A stretch of DNA of 12,582 bases, taken from assembly GCA_017539885.1 (NCBI GenBank), contig JAFYCC010000060.1, forward strand, positions 1 through 12,582, in the 5' to 3' direction. Every line of letters starts with the position of its first letter. Position 1 is the stretch's first letter. The stretch comes from Oscillospiraceae bacterium (GTDB lineage Bacteria; Bacillota_A; Clostridia; Oscillospirales; Oscillospiraceae). The position numbers and the translations under genes are program-made. This document shows, one piece after another, positions 11,563 to 12,582 of this stretch. Below the pieces are notes generated by a model. That model had not been told where the DNA came from, did not search any database, and worked only from the letters and a program-made list of their open reading frames with translations.

Positions 11563-12582
11563 ATGGCTGAAATGACCAACAGCGCTCTGCTGGAAAAGAT
11601 CCTCGCGCACGCGAGGACGCTCTGCGGCGCCACCGAGGCGGCGATGACCGCCGAGCGCTTCCTCGCCTCCGTGATCGAGGCGGTTTCGGGCGAGTTCGAG
11701 CTCGAGCTGCCCGTGCAGGACAGGACCGCCCTGCGGCAGCTGCTGCGGGACTCCCTCTCCGACACGGACGCGGCCTTTGCCGGCGCGAAGGCGAAGCTGC
11801 TCTCGCGCATCTCGGAAAACCGCAGCATGGGCTATCTCGACAGCCTGTACATGCAGCAGCGCGTCTACAAGGCAAAAGAGACTGCCAAAAAGGACGGGCT
11901 CGAAGAGCTGACGCCCGCCGTGCTGCTGCGCAGCATCTTCTCCGAGCCGAACGACTACCTGCGCGGCCTGATGAACGGCGCCGCGGGCGCCGAGGCGAAG
12001 CGGGGCGAGAGCTCCGGCGGCGGCCGTCAGAGCGATGGCAGCGGCGCGAAGCGCAGCGACGACACGGACAGCGGCGACTCGAAGCGCGGCGGCGATACGG
12101 ACCGCGGCGATGCGAAGCGCGCCGATCCCGAGCCTCGCCGTGACCCGAACGAGGACCCGAAGGTCACGGTCGCGCATCTCACCGAGAAGGTCAAGGCCAC
12201 CCACGCCAGGCTCCTCGAGAGCGTCTTCGGCCAGGACAACGCCGTGAGCGTGTTCACCACCGGCTATTTCCAGGCCGAGCTGCTGGCCATGACGGACAGG
12301 TCCCGCAGCCGGCCGCGCGCGACCTTCCTCTTCGCCGGACCTCCGGGCGTCGGCAAGACCTTCCTCGCGGAGAAGGCCGCCGAGGCGCTGGAGCTGCCCT
12401 TCATGCGCTTCGACATGAGCGAGTATTCCGACAACGAGGCGCCCGTGGAGTTCTGCGGCGCGGACAACGTGTACAAGAACGCCAAGGAGGGCAACGTCAC
12501 CGGCTTCGTCGCCAAGCACAACCGCTGCGTGCTGCTCTTCGACGAGATCGAGAAGGCGCATCTAAACGTCATCCACCTCTTC
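11563..12582 (+). CDS. Clp-like AAA+ ATPase (5' part, cut by window end)
   Basis: 340 codons are open to the last base, with no stop. ATG at 11563 follows AAGGAG by 9 bases. Residues about 8-40 and 98-137 look like two Clp_N repeats (substrate or adaptor binding). Residues 145-200 are a low-complexity linker of Lys/Arg, Asp, Gly and Ser with three 11-residue repeats (162-194). The AAA_2 module begins near VFGQDNAV (221-228), with Walker A GPPGVGKT (259-266), FDMSEYSD (283-290) and Walker B VLLFDEIEKAH (323-333). DEIEKAH is the D2-type motif of ClpA/B/C, and it follows the N-domain directly, so a normal D1 ring seems absent. The likely role is ATP-driven protein unfolding or remodelling. The partner is unknown; the adjacent YbjN-like proteins are candidates. 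Confidence 0.85.
   Translation, partial: MAEMTNSALLEKILAHARTLCGATEAAMTAERFLASVIEAVSGEFELELPVQDRTALRQLLRDSLSDTDAAFAGAKAKLLSRISENRSMGYLDSLYMQQRVYKAKETAKKDGLEELTPAVLLRSIFSEPNDYLRGLMNGAAGAEAKRGESSGGGRQSDGSGAKRSDDTDSGDSKRGGDTDRGDAKRADPEPRRDPNEDPKVTVAHLTEKVKATHARLLESVFGQDNAVSVFTTGYFQAELLAMTDRSRSRPRATFLFAGPPGVGKTFLAEKAAEALELPFMRFDMSEYSDNEAPVEFCGADNVYKNAKEGNVTGFVAKHNRCVLLFDEIEKAHLNVIHLF
12046..12144 (+). repeat. 33-bp coding repeat, three copies
   Basis: Three consecutive 11-codon units encode AKRSDDTDSGD, SKRGGDTDRGD and AKRADPEPRRD. The first two are close copies and the third is diverged. They form the charged hinge between the N-domain and the AAA_2 module and could vary in copy number between strains. 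Confidence 0.65.

Noticed and set aside
1..12582. CRISPR array, tRNA or rRNA genes
   Set aside because: No regularly spaced identical repeats, and no tRNA cloverleaf or rRNA segment was recognised by eye.

Overview
The window looks like chromosome from a high-GC, gut-type Clostridia (Firmicutes). The signs are strong GGAGG-type ribosome binding sites, sigma-A style TTGACA/TATAAT promoters, GTG and TTG starts, a Gram-positive-like lipoprotein signal, a PucR/CdaR-type regulator and very GC-rich coding sequence. This is inference from style; no ribosomal or other phylogenetic marker is present. No tRNA, rRNA or CRISPR array was seen.

Region 1 (1-3170). The 3' end of a + strand gene (possibly uroporphyrinogen-decarboxylase-like) ends in a hairpin terminator. 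A PucR/CdaR-type regulator on the - strand follows, divergent from a 3-hydroxyacyl-CoA dehydrogenase on the + strand. Both divergent genes have readable promoters. The dehydrogenase -35 box lies inside a perfect 10-bp-arm palindrome, a good operator candidate. Region 2 (3123-6960). A - strand operon, read right to left, encodes a DUF3237 protein, then the TRAP transporter subunits DctM, DctP (lipoprotein) and DctQ. It shares a terminator hairpin with the dehydrogenase. Its AT-rich leader holds two palindromes and a motif repeated at 41 bp.

Region 3 (7088-10313) is less GC-rich and looks acquired. It holds an AAA ATPase with a DUF234/PD-(D/E)xK-like C-terminus (- strand) and an IS110-family element. 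The element's ends can be set to the base: 8473-10080, with a CT core on each side. A complete bridge RNA can be read upstream of the transposase. It has a 5' stem-loop, a target-binding loop and a donor-binding loop, and its guide segments match both element ends and both flanks. Joining the ends in a circle would make a promoter, TTGACT-17 bp-TACAAT, just upstream of the bridge RNA. Removing the element in silico joins the ATPase start to a TTGACA-17 bp-TATATT promoter now stranded 1.6 kb away, so the insertion separated the ATPase from its own promoter.

Region 4 (10314-12582). A promoter drives two tandem YbjN-like paralogues (about 48% identical), which end in a terminator. A separate promoter then drives a Clp-like AAA+ ATPase (two Clp_N-like repeats, acidic/basic repeat linker, AAA_2 module) cut off by the window end. 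The YbjN fold is related to secretion chaperones, so the YbjN pair plus Clp-type unfoldase may form a small uncharacterised chaperone system; that is inference.
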